A stretch of 64,000 bases of DNA, from the NCBI GenBank assembly GCA_019916065.1, contig CM034234.1, forward strand, positions 6,422,342-6,486,341, in the 5' to 3' direction. The position numbers and the translations under genes are program-made. Below the pieces are notes generated by a model. The model searched no databases. It had not been told where the DNA came from and was given only the letters and a program-made list of their open reading frames with translations. This DNA is from Vitellaria paradoxa (lineage: Eukaryota; Streptophyta; Magnoliopsida; Ericales; Sapotaceae). Below, one piece after another: positions 1-11,811 of the stretch. The stretch's first letter is position 1, and every line of letters begins with the position of its first letter.

Positions 1-1900
1 CAATTATCCCACAAAGTATATTTCTGGTAAGAACATTTTGTATTATTGCACATTTGGGCTGGATAATACAAATCAATACCTGTGCTACACCCATGTCTAC
101 AACACACAGAATTTTTCTAGATAACATTTTGAAACCAAGACATAAACCCAATGCATAAAATGTTCAGCTGTAGTTGTTCACTCAACCATCAGAGCGAGGA
201 ACCAAACAAGAATAAACAATCAACACCAGTGTTAATTTTTGCAAGGGCATAATCAAACTAAAAAAGTAGATAGTTAAGTTTAGCTACCTAAGTACTTTTA
301 GTGTTTAAAACATTCAACAATTTGACTCTTCCTTAAACTACTAATTTCATTAAGTCTCGAAATCTGAGGAGAAAACAATGTGTAATAGCATCACTTATTC
401 AGAATACAGGATGATGAGATAAACTGGTCTCACTCGGAGCACAATAACCTACTCAGACTCCATAACATTTTTCAATAACCATGAACTCAATATGGTTGTT
501 GAAATATATCCACCAGAACTTGCACATGCATGGATTTGACAAGATATAAAAACTGATTCTAACTTGATTTGACAGTGCAAGGCAGCCAACTATACCTCCC
601 CCACCCCCCCCCCCCCCCCCAAAAAAAAGAAACTACGCAAGGATTTCCTGTTTCCTTGAAAATTCATCATTCCCACCCCAGATTAGCCATGGAAAATGCA
701 ATGGGACCTTCCTCCTGCACCTCCCCACCTCTCCAACTAAGAAGAGGCTTGTACATCCTATTTGGGAAAATTTACAACATCAAGAGATGAGAGAACATAA
801 CAGCTGCACCATCATAAAATGAAGAGGAAGACATGAATCTCCCCATCCTGCATACACACACACCACCAATTGACAATAACACATCTTTCAATCAATTTGT
901 CAATGGTTAGGATATTCGCTCTAACTGCACTCTAAACAAATAAAGCCACCTTAATAGGCGTGCATCACTGGACTAACTCCAAAACCAAGATCAATCCTAA
1001 CCCACTCCCTTGCAAAATACAGATATAATCATATAAGGACATTTAGCCCCAATTTCCCGTTGTCAGAGATTGCCCACTGAGTGGCATCCTGCTTCCCCCT
1101 TCTCAGTGGTACAAACTTTTACTGAATATAACAATTTTAACAGAAAAAGAAAAGACGGAAATGAACAACAACCAGGAAGTACAACTTAGAGTATTATTAT
1201 GTTTAAAATGCTTCTAGACCACACGAAGAGGACTTTCTGAAAACCCAAGTCAGTTATGATGTAGGTATACCCAACTTAAACAAATATGGAAGGACCCCCT
1301 TGCCCCTGGCTAACCCACATTGCCTTCCGGACATGGATTAGAGTTTTGCTTTCACCCATGAAGAGAGTATGAGGTTTTACCTCGTAATCGTAACTTTATA
1401 AAAAGCTCTTTCATGGATCCACACTAATCCTCTAGCAAAAGTTCTATTTTCAGCACTATGATAATTCCCAAACCTAGTGGAAATAAGCTGACTTGCAACA
1501 AGAAGACTGCGGAATCCATGCCAATTGCGCTCAGAAATTGGTTTTGAAGTAAGAAAATAACAAAAGAGAAATGCATAAAAAGTAATACGTTATTTAATGG
1601 ACATATTGAGAAAAAAAATGCACACAAATTTGGTCTCAAAATCGTGATCTTTTTTCTTTCTTTTTTTTTTTTTTTTTTGGGCCTTGATTTCTTAGAAATG
1701 AATTCAAAAACTACGAAATGAACCAGAAAACGAAAATGGAACTGAAACAATAACCAGGGCCTACTATCCTGAAAAGGATTTGAAATCTCAAACCTGCAAT
1801 AAAAATCAAACATATAACCCAGAGGCGCACAAAAGGCTACATTTTTCCTCGTAATTAATCAACAGTTAGGAAGTAATAACAACGGGAATGGTGTTTTTAC
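1..1900 (-). other. Probable intron 1 of the CASP-like gene
   Basis: This AT-rich stretch lies downstream of the exon-1 donor of the CASP-like gene on the minus strand. I searched both strands for the expected second exon (the second to fourth membrane helices of the family) and did not find it, so the intron probably runs past the left edge. It holds a C-run followed by an A-run near 606-628. An open frame of 129 codons at 1424-1813 (-) has low-complexity phenylalanine/lysine composition and looks like chance. Confidence 0.5.
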
Positions 1901-2118
1901 CGGAAAGCAGTGACCGTAGGGAAATCGCTGGTGGTGACCATAACGCAAAGTGAGACAACGGCGAACCCCAGCTGACACAGACGCAGGGCGAGGCCGCCGG
2001 CCGTACCAGGCATGCCTTGCACGTCCTTCATCCTCACCCTCGGCGCATTGTCCGCCCCTTCCCCCTCCGTCGGCGGCGGAGCCTCCACCGGGTGCACCGC
2101 CGGCCGGCTCAAGTTCAT
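1901..2118 (-). CDS. CASP-like protein (CASPL5A type), exon 1 only
   Basis: Exon 1 of a Casparian-strip-membrane-domain-like protein, a small four-helix plasma-membrane protein family. The start ATG (2118) opens with [13 protein letters not shown], the family's usual N-terminus. It is followed by an acidic/proline linker, the motif [13 protein letters not shown] near residues 28-39, and a first hydrophobic helix near residues 44-62 that ends in [10 protein letters not shown]. The exon ends at 1901 in a good donor (CCG|GTAAAA), leaving phase 2. The frame stays open upstream to 2232, but the conserved homology begins at the internal ATG, so I chose 2118. Helices 2-4 should lie beyond the left edge. 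Family assignment is from remembered homologues such as Arabidopsis At2g28370. The exact role of CASPL5 proteins is not settled. Confidence 0.85.
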
Positions 2119-2791
2119 CGCGCCCCGCTCCAAGCTCCGGTTCACCAAATCACTCACGTCACGTATAACTCGAGTTAAGTAGCAGAAATTTGTTGGATTT
2201 CGAGAAAGAGAAGCCGGATTTTGAAGGATCAAATCAAATCAAAGGGTTGATTGCTCGAGTTGGAAATCGGCCGTACTTACAGTGGCAAATGTGTCATTAA
2301 CATGTAGTTTTTTTTTTTTTTCGGCCTTTCCCAAAAAAAAAAATTAATAAATTTTTAAAATGTTTTATTCTTAATTATAAGTACGACTGTTTGGATGAAA
2401 AAAAAGCTAAAAAAATTAATATAAAGATAATATGTAATGAAATTTGATTAAAAAATTAATAAAATAATAATTTTTAACAATTTTTTATAATTTTTTTTTA
2501 TAATCCCAACAAACTCTAAACTATTTGTTTACTCTAAATTATTTGGTAAAGGATTGTTTGTAGGACATTTGTTGTTACGATATAACAGTAAGACATTCTT
2601 TGGCAATTTTTTGGCTGGATAAATTAAACGCCAGCAACAATGGTAGGGAGAATCGGAGCAGATTAGTAAAAATTTGTCAAATAATCTAGAAAATAGGGAT
2701 AGTAAATATAATTTTTGAAACTATAAACGTATTTGGTGCATTTTCATTAAATCTCAAAAGTGTAATTTGTCATTTTTTTGGACCATATTTA

Positions 2792-3119
2792 GGCTGTGTT
2801 TGGAGTTTCAATAATCTCCAAAAGTTTTTAAAAGCGAATTTTAAAATTATTGCGTAATGATTGTTGAATATTTATATTTAATTTGATATAAAATTGTTAA
2901 AAAGTATATAAAGTAACGCGTATTAAAATTTTAGTGGAGGATTTAAAAATTTTTAGAGTTTTGTGTAGTTTTTTGTACAAATGTCAGATCACTTTTTTTG
3001 AATTCTGGCAAAATTCATTGGAACGGACCAAAATTTTAAAATTTTTTGCAGTCTAAGAACCTGTCAACTTTTGAAATTTTTTGAGATTTTTTTGAATTTT
3101 TTGAGGCTCCAAACGTCCC
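2792..3119. mobile_element. Tourist-like MITE with TTA target duplication
   Basis: A 328-bp non-autonomous element. Imperfect terminal inverted repeats begin GGCTGTGTTTGGAG on the left, and GGGACGTTTGGAGC read inward from the right. It is flanked by TTA at 2789-2791 and 3120-3122, the 3-bp target duplication typical of PIF/Harbinger (Tourist) elements. It has no coding capacity. Confidence 0.7.
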
Positions 3120-4345
3120 TTAATAAATTTTATGTGTTGATTTATTTGTATTATTATTTAGATCAATTGGGTTTAACTTTTTTTTTTTTTCCTACTTTTT
3201 GTCCAAAGCAAAAACTAATAATTTTCAGTTCGCGTGGGTGAAGTCTCATGATTTTGTTTCAAGTATTAGTAAAACAGCCGAGTGCGAGTGCAGTGTGTTT
3301 TAATTCCATAAATTAATAACTCTAAAAACTTCACTGAGTTCAGTAATTCTTTTAACTTTTTTATTTATTAATAAAAAAAGATACAGCGGATTTTTTTTTT
3401 TTTGTCTTTAAGTAAATTTTTTTTTTAAATTTTTATTCCTAGTTCAATTGCTTTTATGCGTGTTGATTGTATTCATAAAAAAAGAAAAAATTAAAAAGTT
3501 CACACTTCCTTGAGTAAAAATTATCTATTTGAGTTAAAAGTAACGAAAAAATTAATTTTTTTTTAAGTTTTACCTAAATGAATATAATTTTTTTTTTAAA
3601 ATACGATTAACATACTTAAAAGTAATAATTTATAAAAAAAAATTAAATTTTGTGGGAAAAAAAATCATGTAAGGCAAAATAAACCTACCAAAAAAAAAAA
3701 AAAAAAGCCAACAAAACGTTAAAATTTGACATCATATTTCTCATTTGAAAATTTACTAACTTTTTTTGTATTTTAAGTATCTCATGTGATACATAAATAC
3801 TAAAAAAAAATGTATAAAATTTTATTGAGGATAGATGAATTTTTATATAAACTAACTAAAATATATTCACATAAAATATTATAATTTTGTAGGCAATTTT
3901 GATTCCTTGCATTTAGAGTAATAACTTTCTCGTTAATTTGTATAAAAAATATTTAATATGAATAAAATTTTATGTACTTTTTTTTTGTTGTTATAAATTA
4001 CAGGAGGAGAATTAGTTAACAATAATAATAATAAATAAATAACATAAAACGGGAAAGGTCAAAATAATACTAATTGTACATCGGTACATTTTATAAACGA
4101 TTTTTAAATTTTTTATTTTTTATTATGAAGAAAATAAAAAATATTATAATAAATATGTGCAACTAAATTTAAAGTAGTTAGACTATAAAATCCCCGCATC
4201 TACAGAGTAGTATAGATGGTGACCTACAAATTTATCTGGCTGAATGGTGGTCGGTGCGGGCCGAATCTTTTCAGCGGATGGGGAGTCTATGGGGAGGCCC
4301 AATGTCTTATAAATGTGTGTGTGTGTGTGTTTGGAGGCCCAATAA

Positions 4346-4663
4346 TGAGTGTGTTTGGAGTTGTATAAAGGCTGCATTTGGCAGTAAAATTTTTCTCTGA
4401 AAATCTATATAAATCTCTATTAACTTTATATCACATAACTTTTTTCTTTCACTGCACGCATTACGAACTCTCAATTTATCTCAATTTATTTTAATTTTTC
4501 TTACTCCAAACAAACCCAAAATTGTATAAAATAAAATAAAATTGTAACAGTAAATATTCATAATTAGTGCAGTGAGTGAAGAATTTAAATTTTGTTATCT
4601 CGTAATTCGTGTTTGTAAGATTTTGTAGAATTTTATTTTATTTGGTAGAGTTCCAAACAGAGC
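4346..4663. mobile_element. MITE (family A), interrupted by a second MITE
   Basis: Outer element of a nested pair. It starts TGAGTGTGTTTGGAG and ends GTTCCAAACAGAGC, with TAA at 4343-4345 and 4664-4666. Internally it carries the family-A signature CTCGTAATTCGTGTTTGTA, also seen at 14962-15127 and 53706-53873. It is about 150 bp longer than those copies because another MITE (4370-4517) sits inside it. Confidence 0.7.
4370..4517 (-). mobile_element. MITE (family B) nested in a family-A MITE
   Basis: A 148-bp element beginning GGCTGCATTTGGCAG and ending CTCCAAACAAACCC, with AAA at 4367-4369 and 4518-4520. In reverse complement it matches the element at 21256-21396, sharing GATAAATTGAGAGTT and GTAATGCGTGCAGTGAAA. 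Removing it and one AAA restores a sequence that lines up base for base in length with intact family-A copies. Confidence 0.7.
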
Positions 4664-4713
4664 TAATCTATATACACCATTTGACTAGTTGTATGCGATG
4701 AAAACTATATTTA

Positions 4714-4855
4714 GGGCGCATTTAGAATGATAAAAAATGAGATAAAATTAAATAATTTGTAAGTTCGTAATTTGTACAGTGAGATAAAAAGTGAATAATT
4801 TTTGAAAGATTTAGAGATTTTGATAAATTTTCAACATTTTTTTGTTTTTATTATT
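4714..4855 (+). mobile_element. Degenerate family-B MITE copy
   Basis: Starts GGGCGCATTTAGAATG after a TTA (4711-4713) and contains GTAATTTGTACAGTGAGATA, a variant of the family-B core. The right terminal repeat is not clear; it runs into the left end of the foldback element. Confidence 0.45.
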
Positions 4856-4861
4856 TTTTTT

Positions 4862-5955
4862 CACTCTCATCGATTCGATGCGTGAAAGTTTACCTAAAAT
4901 TAATTTATTTTTGTGATCACGTCATTTAACAGAGGAAAAGCAAAAGTTAGAATAGGTAATATTTTTTTAGTTTATCAGTATTAGAAGTTATTGTAATTTT
5001 TATTAAAATTTTATTTTAACTAAATAAAATTATAAAAAATTAATAAAATTGGTTCAAATAATGAATAACAATTTGTTAAAGGTATTTAAGTAAATAATAT
5101 TTAATTAAACAGTATTTAGAAAACAAAAAAATTTTGAAGTAATGAGTAGTTAAAGGATATTTACGAAAGACAAAAAAATAAAATAAGTAAATTTACTTAA
5201 TTATGTAATAATTATAAAATTTTATTTTTTAATATCATTAAAATTAAAAACAAATACTAAAAGTAATGGCAAAATTTTAAAATTTACAAAAAAAAAAAAA
5301 AATATCTTCTTCCTAACTATTAAATTCCTTATAACCTATATATTAAAGGTAACGATGAAATTCTAAAATTTATAATTTTTTTTTCTTGTTCTTATAATAC
5401 TACTAAATTCCTAATAACTATTTATAATTTTAATGATATTTAAAAATAAAATTTTATAATTATTACATAATTAAATAATTTTACCTATTTTATTTTTTTC
5501 TTCTATAAACTTCCTTTAGCAACTCATTACTTTTATAATTTTTTTGTTTTTTAAGCACTCATTAATTAATTATTACTACCTTAAATGCTATTAGCTGCTT
5601 ATTATTCATTATTTGAATTAATGTTATTAATTTTTATAATTTTATTTTAGTTAAAATAAAATTTTAATAAAAATCACGACAACATCTAGTATTAATAAAT
5701 TGTGTTTAGAGGGATAAAAAGTGAAAAAAATAAGATAAAATGAGAAAAATTATAAATTCGTAATGCGTGCAGTGAAATAAAAAAGTTGATATATAATAGA
5801 AATTATTAATTTTTTTTATTTTTTAGAAATACCAAACGATACCTTCAAATATTACCTAATTTAACTTTTTCTTTGTTTTTTTAACTCTGTGGAATGACAT
5901 CATCACAAAAACCAGTTAGTTTTGGGTGGATTTTTACTCATCTGATCAGTGTAAA
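4862..5955. mobile_element. 1.1-kb foldback (long inverted repeat) element
   Basis: Left arm about 4862-5250 and right arm about 5430-5955 are reverse complements of each other over several hundred bases. Matching landmarks include GTGATCACGTCATTTAAC (4915) against GTGATGATGTCATTCCAC (reverse of about 5888-5905), and AAAATTTTATTTTAACTAAA on both arms. The right arm is interrupted by a family-B MITE (5701-5843). The central spacer of about 180 bp is AT-rich. No coding frame is present. An RNA from it would fold into a long hairpin. Confidence 0.7.
5701..5843 (+). mobile_element. Family-B MITE inside the foldback right arm
   Basis: Starts GTGTTTAGAGGGATAAAAAG and ends ACCAAACGATACC, with core GTAATGCGTGCAGTGAAATA. 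The matching left arm of the foldback element has no such insert, so this copy arrived after the foldback element. No clean target duplication is visible. Confidence 0.6.
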
Positions 5956-6189
5956 ATATAGGAAAAATAAAAATAAAAATGAATGAGTGCCGGTTTCATT
6001 TACCAAAATCTAACGGCCAGAATCTTGCACGGTAGTCCGGTGCACACTGTACCGGCTACACCCTCAATCCATGGTGACTGCTGGCGGATCAAGAGGTCGG
6101 GAAGAAATGGAGGGAAGAAACTCACCTGTCTGCAATCAGGCTACCGATTCCTTCTCCCCCCCCCCTCCTTCTCTGCTTCCTTTGGACTC

Positions 6190-6227
<38 letters not shown>

Positions 6228-6283
6228 TTCAACCCTTCTCTGCTCCCCTTTGATTCGGGACTCTCTCTCCCTCTCTCTCTCTA
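6190..6283 (+). repeat. CT microsatellites in the NPH3 gene leader
   Basis: Two (CT)n runs (about 6193-6223 and 6260-6283), separated by a short unique stretch, lie 100-200 bp before the NPH3 gene ATG. Pyrimidine-rich CT tracts are common in plant core promoters and 5' leaders. A regulatory role here is inference. Confidence 0.6.
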
Positions 6284-6388
6284 ACGTTCAACAATTACCA
6301 CAACACCACCTTCACTTTCACAGTTCGCATGCAACCAAATATTCACTCTCTCATGTTTGTGGCAAGTTCAGAAGAACCACCCTTACCC

Positions 6389-9300
6389 ATGGCATTTCTG
6401 AGGCTTGGTTCTAAATCCGAAGCATTTCGTCTTGAAGGCCAATCGTGGTATAACTCTTCTCCCTTTTCGGTCCCATAAGATTGGTTTGAAAGCAATCGTA
6501 TCAATTGACATGGGTTATTAAATCCGGAAATATGAAATGGGTGTGTCCTATTTTTGCATTTGGATGTATGTATAGGTGACATCCATCGCAAGCAGTTTAT
6601 CGTAGTGATTAGAAATTTTTATTTGCATGTATGATTTTTGTCTATAGATTAGGGGTAAGCATTGGTACGGTTAAAAAATTACAACTTTTTCATAACCGAA
6701 CCCAATATTTTTTAAAATAAAAACTGATAACCAAATCAAACCAAACCGGCCAAACATGTATTAACCAAATATTAACCGGACCAAATTATTTTGGTTTGAT
6801 TATGGTTAGTTCGGTTAAATAGATTTATAAATTTAAATATATTTTTTTATAATTTAATTATAGAGGTAAAATAAAAAATTTTTAGTATAAGTTCAATAAA
6901 ATGTCATCAAAGCATTAAAATTCTAAATTTTAAATTACAAAAGCCAATATATATTTCCATTAAATCATAACTAAGAAAATAAAATTCATAATAAAACTAA
7001 AACGAAATAGCTTGAATTTAAAAAAAATAAAATAGAATAAAACAAAAAACAAAATAAAAAGACCTTTGGTTGATGAGGAAATCAATATATACTTAGATAC
7101 TTCAAATTGCTTGAGGAAAGATATTAGATAAAATAAGGAGAGATTAGATAGAAACAAAGGTAAAGAACCAGTGTATATATTAAAAACCTGAGTAGTATAT
7201 TTAATCATGAGAAATTTAAATATTATAATTATTCGTTAAATGAGTACCAAGCAGCAATATGGTAATTCTTTAGTAGTCTTTTGTAAAATTTCAAAAGCTA
7301 TAGAATCTCAAAAAGTATTCAAAAGATAAAATCAGTTAATTATATATAAATATATATTAAATAGTAAGTATTTTAATTCGGTTAGTTCGGTTTATTTGGT
7401 TTTAAAATTTCAAAACCTATAATCAAAATTGATAACCATTGTTATTACAAAAATTAATCAAACTGACCGTCGTTAAAAAAATAACCGAACCAGACTTTTT
7501 AAATTTGGTTGGTATGATTTGAAAACCGAATTTTGATCAAATTGTGCACACTCCTACTATAGATTCTTAATTACATGGCCCTCAATAAGAGCAGCATATC
7601 TAATACACGCAATTTGATTTCCAACTGATAGCGGTGAGGTGATAATTTTTTGAGATGGGATTTGTTGAAAATTAAGGTTTCTTTTGTTTGTCTTCTCCAT
7701 GAACTGTAAAGTGTGCTATAAAACCTCAAAAATCTTGCTAGCAGCCAGTGTTGTTTATCGTGTTTAGCTATTAGTATCTGGTGGTCTCACACCCACCACT
7801 TGATTCCACAATTTAAGCATGACTCTCTATGGTGCCTCAACTTCTTCCTTCTGTTTTCTGTTCTCCTCTTCTAGTTATTTATTTTTATTCTTAAGCAAGT
7901 CAACTTAACAAACCATGTTATGAATAATGTGGTGGTAACGGTGAGTCTAGGTGTTGTTATAGCAGTCTGAAGATGGCTTGTCCCCTATATAGTTGTTCCT
8001 TAGTTATTAAGTGGCAACTTGATCATATTCACTAGATTTAGTATGGTTATAGTGGCTAGTAGGAAAATCTATGAATTTGTAGTCACTTTCTGAACTAAAT
8101 ACAGGCACCTGGATGGTTGGCATTAGATTCGGAGATACAAACAATTACCCTATGTGCTTATGGGCTTTTGTTAATTTTCTTAATGCATCCTATATCTCTT
8201 GTCACCTCAGATTATATACATTGTTAGGTAATGCCTTGTTTTGTCACCATGAATCACACCTATATAGAAATGCTTCACTTCATCACTCTCTTTTCAGGCA
8301 TTGCACAAGCGGGCTTCCAAGTGATATCACGATTGAAATTGGAGAGCTGTCCTTTCATCTTCACAAGGTGCAATTTTTTTTTTTTTGGAGAAACTTCTAT
8401 AGTGTTGCATGATCATGCACAAAAATTATTCTTATGAATGCTTTCTGCAGTTAGAATACTTGATTTTTTTTATTCTAATTTTCTACCGTATTTTTATGTA
8501 CTTCAGTTCCCCTTGCTGTCAAAAAGTGGACGACTAGAAAAGCATATTGGAGAAACTTCCAAGGATGATGGATCAATATGTGTATTACAACTACATGACA
8601 TTCCTGGTGGAGCTAAAACGTTTGAGCTTATAGCTAGATTTTGCTATGATGTGAAGATGGAGCTAACTGCTTTGAATGTAGTTGGTCTTAGGTGTGCAGC
8701 TGAGTACCTTGAAATGAATGAGGATTTTGGAGAGGGAAATCTCATTGCCCAGACAGAGCAGTTTCCTTAACGAAGTCTTTAGCAATTGGACAGAGACAGT
8801 TAAGGCTCTCAAAACCTGTGTAGAAGTTCTACCATTTGCAGAGGAACTTAACATTGTTTCCAGATGCATCAATTCCTTGGCAATGAAAGCGTGTGCAGAT
8901 CCAAACTTATTTAGTTGGCCTGTGTCGGTGTCGTTTAATAAGGAGATCAAGTCAGCCAAAGCTGTATGGAATGGAATATCTGCTACAACCAAACCGCAAT
9001 CCGTGGGCGATGATTGGTGGCATGAGGATGTGTCCTTTCTTTCATTACCTCTCTATAAACGAGTGATTCAAGCTGTTGAATTAGGAGGCATGAAGCCTGA
9101 AAGAATTGCTGGTTCCATCATGTTTTATGCTAAGAAGCATCTTCCGTTAATGAATGGGCAATCAAGCCTCAAGGACAAAGGTCATGTTAGTCCAGGGTCA
9201 AACACATCTGTCCCTCCTGAGGCAGATCAGAGGGCTCTTCTTGAAGAGATTGTGGAGTTGCTTCCTAATGAGAAAGGGGTTATACAGACCAAGTTTCTGC

Positions 9301-11025
9301 TTAGGCTGCTACGAACGGCTATGATCTTACATGCAAGTCCGTTGTGCAAACAAAATTTAGAGAAAAGGGTGGGGGCTCAGTTAGATGATGCTTCTTTGGA
9401 AGATCTCCTAATACCAAATGTGGGCTACACAGTGGAGACTCTTTACGATGTAGACTGCTTTCAAAGGATTCTTGATCATTTCATTTCTGCGGACCAGATT
9501 GTGACTGAATCTTCTCCTTGCATAGTTGAAGAGGGGCAGTTGATTGAAGGTGCCCCTTCATTGACATCGATAACAATGGTGGCCGATCTTATAGATGCAT
9601 ATCTTGCGGACGTGGCTCCAGATGTTAACTTGAAACTCCCAAAATTCCAGTCAATCGCTGCTGCCATCCCTGATTATGCCAGGCCACTTGCTGATGGCAT
9701 GTATCGTGCAATTGATATATATTTAAAGGTAAAAGAAGTTCCAAATTTTTCTAGAAAATTTTTCAAGAAGTTACTATTGTACCCAAGGAATGGTGAAAAT
9801 CTAGAAATTTGGATATTAAGGAAAAATGCTGTAAGATTTTAGAAGTTACTAGCAGTAAGAAGGTTTGGTTCTTCCATAAAAATTTGCTACATACAAATGG
9901 AATTGTATGTGATACTAGATCGAGCAAAATGAGATTGGATAAGTGAAACTGATAAATACATCAACTGATTTTACCAAAAAAAAAAAAAATCTATATAGTT
10001 ATGGAATTTATAGCTTTACAAGCAGCTTTTGATTTGAACTTGCTGGACTTCTAATACAATGCAGCCACATGTTTATTATATTATCTTCACGTTATTAAGC
10101 AAGATTTTTTCCCCTTAAGTAAAGAAGAAAAATATGGCTTTTTTCCCCCTCATAATTCAATTTCTTCTGTTTTTCTCTTTTTCTTTTTGATTGGTGAAAA
10201 GAAAAAGAAAAGAATAGAGAAAAAGACTAAGAAATTGAAGCTATTTTTTACGACTCTGAATAATTAGGTGAGTTTGTACTTGAGTTGGAAATATTTATCT
10301 AACAATTATAATATTTTCCCGACGATTTCATTTAAAAAATTAATGTTGGTGAGATTTTTATCCAGGAAAATGAAATGGAATAATTTCATATATGTGTGTG
10401 TGTGTGTGTTATCCTTTTGTCAGCATATAAATTTTGGTAAGCTTTTAGCCTAATGGCAACACTTATATTTTAATACAAGTTGTTTACCTAAAAATTTTGG
10501 CATTAACACCCTTTTCTGATTAGTCATATATTTTGAACGTGCTAATGCATTTCACAACTTCAGGCACATCCTTGGTTCACTGATTCTGAGCGCGAGCAGA
10601 TCTGCAGACTCATGAACTGCCAGAAGCTCTCCTTAGAGGCTAGTACCCATGCAGCCCAGAATGAGAGGCTACCTCTCCGAGTGATTGTCCAAGTCCTATA
10701 CTTTGAACAGCTTCAGCTGCGTACATCAATTTCAGGTTTGTTCTTCGTTTCCAACAATCTTGAGAACTCTGGTGCGAACCTTGCACTCACAGCACATGAC
10801 AGAACTGCGGGCATTGATGATCTGAGGGAACGTGTTTCTGAGCTTCAGAAAGAGTGTCAGCTTATGAGAGAGGAGATTAAAAAGCTGGTGAAGACAAAGA
10901 GAAGTTGGAACATTTTTCGCAGACAAAAATCTCACCATAGTGATCCTAAAGAATCAAAGGCCAGCTTAAAGGCACCACCACTTGTATCTGTTAATGGACG
11001 GGAAAATGGTGAGTTAGCCAATTGA
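6389..11025 (+). CDS. NPH3/BTB (NRL family) protein, At5g03250-like, with a 1-bp frameshift
   Basis: Four exons: 6389-6447, 8298-8367, 8507-9728, 10564-11025, all with GT-AG borders; about 603 residues if the frame is repaired. It belongs to the NPH3/RPT2-like family, thought to act as CUL3-linked substrate adaptors in phototropism and auxin-related signalling. The N-terminus [19 protein letters not shown] is typical. A BTB domain follows ([18 protein letters not shown] at the exon-2 end). The NPH3 domain starts at [16 protein letters not shown] and ends in exon 4 with [19 protein letters not shown] coiled coil ([17 protein letters not shown]) and a basic tail close the protein. Exon 3 has one extra T in the TTT at 8762-8764: reading on gives TAA at 8768, while skipping one T restores [11 protein letters not shown]. 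This is either an assembly error or a recent null allele. All other exons read cleanly. Confidence 0.9.
6650..7556. mobile_element. Non-autonomous hAT element in NPH3 intron 1
   Basis: A 907-bp element with ends TAGGGGTAAGCA (left) and TAGGAGTGTGCA (right, read inward). It is flanked by a perfect 8-bp duplication CTATAGAT at 6642-6649 and 7557-7564, as expected of hAT transposition. Subterminal regions are rich in GGTTCGGTT-type motifs on both sides. It encodes no transposase. Confidence 0.85.
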
Positions 11026-11713
11026 ATTTTGCAAGGGTGAACTAGCAAGACAACATCAAAAGAAAATCCCTTTTTTTTTTAACTAGACTATTACATAGCT
11101 TTGTTCATTGACCAAATAATGGTCAGGTAGTTAGGGTTGTTTAGATGGTAGCTTGCAATTCCATATACTTGTTATCTATCAATTTTATATAAAAGCTTTT
11201 ATTTTCAGTGCTAGTGTCATGATGATGTTAAAAGATGAAACAAGATCGGTTATTTGAATGCCATTGACAATTATGGATTTTTCTTTCCTTTCTTTTCTTT
11301 TCTTTTTTTTTTTGTTTTTGATTGGGGGGGGGGGGATTACCCCTCAAACTTCAGAAAATTTTTAGAAGTCTAGCATAATTTCAGTAAAAATTTTGAATAC
11401 CCTTTAAGGATCCCCCTGGTGCGGAAAAAAAAATAAAAAAGGTAAAAATTCTTTCAAAGCCTCTAACACCCCTCCCCTGTCAATAGTATTTTAGCCTTGT
11501 CTCCCAAGTATCAAATCCTAAATCAGTTACTGGTAATTCAAGCACCCTCCCCCCCCGGCGCGAAAAAAAAAATTCTTTCAAAAGCCCTAATAGTCCCCCT
11601 TGTTTATTATTTTATAGCGTCATTTCCCCAAGCATCAAATCCTAGATTTGTCACTGGTAATCTAAGGCTGCCCCCTTCCCCACCTAACAAAAGAAAAAAA
11701 AATCTTTAAAAAC

Positions 11714-11811
11714 CCTAATAACCCATCATACTTTTTCAGCCTCGTCCCTCCAAGTATCAAATCCTAATAACCCATCATACTTTTTCAGCCTCGTCCCTCC
11801 AAGTATCAAAT
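11714..11811 (+). repeat. 49-bp tandem duplication
   Basis: The block starting CCTAATAACCCATCATAC at 11714 is repeated exactly 49 bp later at 11763. It overlaps the head of the larger 431-bp repeat. Confidence 0.8.

Larger units (their letters stand above)
2119..6388. other. Intergenic, MITE-rich spacer between divergent genes
   Basis: Spacer between the CASP-like gene (-) and the NPH3 gene (+), which are divergently transcribed. The first few hundred bases beside each gene should hold the promoters. The centre is very AT-rich and largely built of transposon remnants (listed separately at 2792, 4346, 4370, 4714, 4862 and 5701). I see no gene between 2233 and 6388. Short open frames at 4183-4377 (-) and 5983-6414 (+) have no recognisable similarity. 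Confidence 0.7.

Noticed and set aside
1424..1813. 129-codon frame (-) left of the CASP-like exon
   Set aside because: Low-complexity phenylalanine/lysine/leucine, includes a poly-lysine from a T-run, and does not resemble CASP-like exon 2.
5983..6414. 143-codon frame before the NPH3 start
   Set aside because: Runs through CT microsatellites and ends out of frame with the conserved N-terminus; no similarity.
9476..9667. Antisense frame in NPH3 exon 3
   Set aside because: Shadow of the real exon on the plus strand.
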